A DNA stretch of 23,794 nt from JALZBL01 sp040004775. GTDB lineage: Bacteria > Actinomycetota > Actinomycetes > Mycobacteriales > Jatrophihabitantaceae. Numbering within the stretch: the first letter of the stretch is position 1; each line of letters opens with the position of its first letter. The notes under the pieces were generated by a model. That model saw only the letters and a list, made by a program, of their open reading frames with translations, was not told the origin of the DNA and ran no database searches. Where the stretch lies: the NCBI GenBank assembly GCA_040004775.1, contig JBDUAD010000042.1, forward strand, positions 1-23,794, given 5' to 3'. Positions 23,369 through 23,794 of the stretch are shown here, one piece after another. Position numbers and translations under genes: made by a program.

Positions 23369-23375
23369 CCGGCGG

Positions 23376-23381
23376 ACCCTA
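23376..23381 (-). promoter_or_regulatory. -10 box of a probable leaderless promoter for the aminotransferase gene
   Basis: The minus strand reads TAGGGT, seven bases, then GTG at 23368. This would be the first promoter of the long gene series. No clear -35 hexamer is visible. Confidence 0.5.
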
Positions 23382-23408
23382 GTAGCCGGACGACCAGCGG
23401 AGATCAGG

Positions 23409-23476
23409 CGGGCGGGTTTGTGCAGCTACGGTTCGCTACCGGCCTTTCAACCGGACCGCAACCGCACAAACGCCCG
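23409..23476. repeat. Long interrupted inverted repeat upstream of the aminotransferase promoter
   Basis: CGGGC-gg-GTTTGTGC (23409-23423) pairs with GCACAAAC-GCCCG (23464-23476) apart from a two-base bulge. Inside it GGTT/AACC (23430-23433 with 23460-23463) and CCGG/CCGG (23439-23442 with 23451-23454) also pair. It lies about 28 bp upstream of the aminotransferase -10 box and about 100 bp after the SRP RNA candidate, so it could be a terminator for that RNA or an operator. Confidence 0.55.
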
Positions 23477-23567
23477 TCCTGCTGTGAATGGTTGACTCCT
23501 CGTCCACACCTCGTCACATTCCCGGGGCCATCGGGTCGAGCGAATGTCACCGTCACCTATGCGGCCT

Positions 23568-23589
23568 GTGCCGCCGCAAGCCGCGGCAC
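23568..23589 (-). terminator. Hairpin at the 3' end of the SRP RNA candidate
   Basis: On the minus strand GTGCCGC and GCGGCAC (23583-23589 and 23568-23574) form a perfect 7-bp stem with an eight-base loop. Its 5' arm uses bases that would form the outer stem of the SRP RNA, so the two folds exclude each other. This could mark the end of transcription or be part of processing. Confidence 0.4.
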
Positions 23590-23683
23590 AGTTCGGAGCC
23601 TTCACCCGAGCCGAGCAGCTTCGGTCGCTGCTGCCTTGACCGGCCCTGGGGTGGTCGCCAGTCACCGCAGCGCCGCGGTCCTG
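23577..23683 (-). ncRNA. ffs: Candidate small bacterial SRP (4.5S) RNA
   Basis: The minus strand holds the conserved apical domain of SRP RNA. The 5' CAGG (23645-23648) is followed by GCC, a loop of six bases (GGUCAA), GGC and then AGCAGC (AGCA at 23629-23632). This is the order of the Ffh-binding hairpin. Nested outer pairs agree: CACCC (23649-23653) with GGGUG (23603-23607), and CCGCGGC (23672-23678) with GCCGCGG (23581-23587). CAGG/CUUG lies outside these, with one bulged base. The longer 3' side of the internal loop (21 bases) is also seen in actinobacterial SRP RNAs. The loop differs from the usual GGAA-type tetraloop, and the pairing between outer stems is weak. The true ends are uncertain; a CATACA box at 23720-23725 could be the promoter. 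Length about 107 nt, as expected. The rest of 23369-23794 shows no convincing protein gene. Confidence 0.55.
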
Positions 23684-23794
23684 TGGGATCTGCCGACGCT
23701 CACCGTCCCGGAGCGGCCATGTATGACCGTGGCGCCCGGCCTCCATAGTGCGAGCCACGCAACGCACGTACACCGTGCCGCGCTCGAACGTCCG

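Noticed and set aside
23447..23773. Small open frames on both strands at the right edge
   Set aside because: No ribosome binding site, poor codon bias and overlap with the SRP RNA candidate.
23369..23794. Possible tRNA or SAM riboswitch upstream of the aminotransferase
   Set aside because: GTTCGA-like bases near 23785 and GGTTCGC near 23430 do not fit a T-arm with a 5-bp stem, and no SAM-riboswitch core motif could be matched.
1..23794. Mobile element, CRISPR array or defence system
   Set aside because: I searched for transposase, integrase, terminal repeats, regularly spaced direct repeats and toxin-antitoxin-like pairs by eye and found none that hold up.

Overview
The window is high-GC DNA (roughly 70% by eye) with dense genes, frequent GTG starts and strongly G/C-biased third codon positions. 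It encodes MshB, a mycothiol biosynthesis enzyme, plus actinobacterial-type DapD, a 7Fe FdxA ferredoxin and a cg3035/Rv0428c-like acetyltransferase. Together these place it in the chromosome of a mycothiol-producing actinomycete. I cannot name the genus. I see no transposase, integrase, phage gene, CRISPR array or sign of recent transfer.

Left part (1-7289), short transcription units on both strands: the 5' end of a LOG/TIGR00730-type gene runs off the left edge (-). It is followed by a WrbA-like flavoprotein (+), an EamA exporter (-) divergent from a CGNR zinc-finger regulator (+), then divergent dapE (-) and dapD (+) for diaminopimelate/lysine synthesis. A lysozyme-fold secreted protein (+), fdxA (-), a GNAT acetyltransferase (+) and a small membrane protein (-) complete this part. 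Two convergent pairs share their stop codons (CTAG at 2565-2568, TTAG at 6918-6921). Five first genes of transcription units (start positions 180, 3674, 3783, 5968, 23368) have a TAnnnT box exactly 6-7 nt before a GTG start and lack a convincing Shine-Dalgarno site, which suggests leaderless mRNAs.

Central and right part (6918-23368): 13 consecutive minus-strand genes. In transcription order they are a class-I aminotransferase, a Nit2/YafV-type omega-amidase, an unrecognised 89-aa protein, a complete peptide ABC importer (permease B, permease C, a fused double ATPase, a binding lipoprotein), and a second complete importer (permease C, binding lipoprotein, permease B, ATPase D, ATPase F). They end with mshB and a small membrane protein. 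The first three genes and the following permease overlap by 4-7 nt. mshB starts 4 nt after the last ATPase gene. Strong hairpins follow each binding-protein gene; two have UUCG loops in the transcript and share a 14-nt core. They probably set binding-protein levels above those of the membrane parts. The second importer has the gene order permease-binding protein-permease-ATPase-ATPase that I remember for bldK of Streptomyces coelicolor, which also lies near mshB.

Right edge (23369-23794): no convincing protein gene. On the minus strand, 23577-23683 has the apical motif and nested pairing of a small bacterial SRP (4.5S) RNA, with a hexaloop where a tetraloop is usual. A long inverted repeat lies between it and the aminotransferase promoter.

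Main points to check: the SRP RNA candidate, a probable AUU start codon behind a perfect 10-nt Shine-Dalgarno sequence (permease at 13719-14729), a degenerate 15-bp tandem repeat across an ATPase-gene junction, the paired UUCG hairpins, the leaderless promoter set, and mshB coupling to a bldK-like importer.
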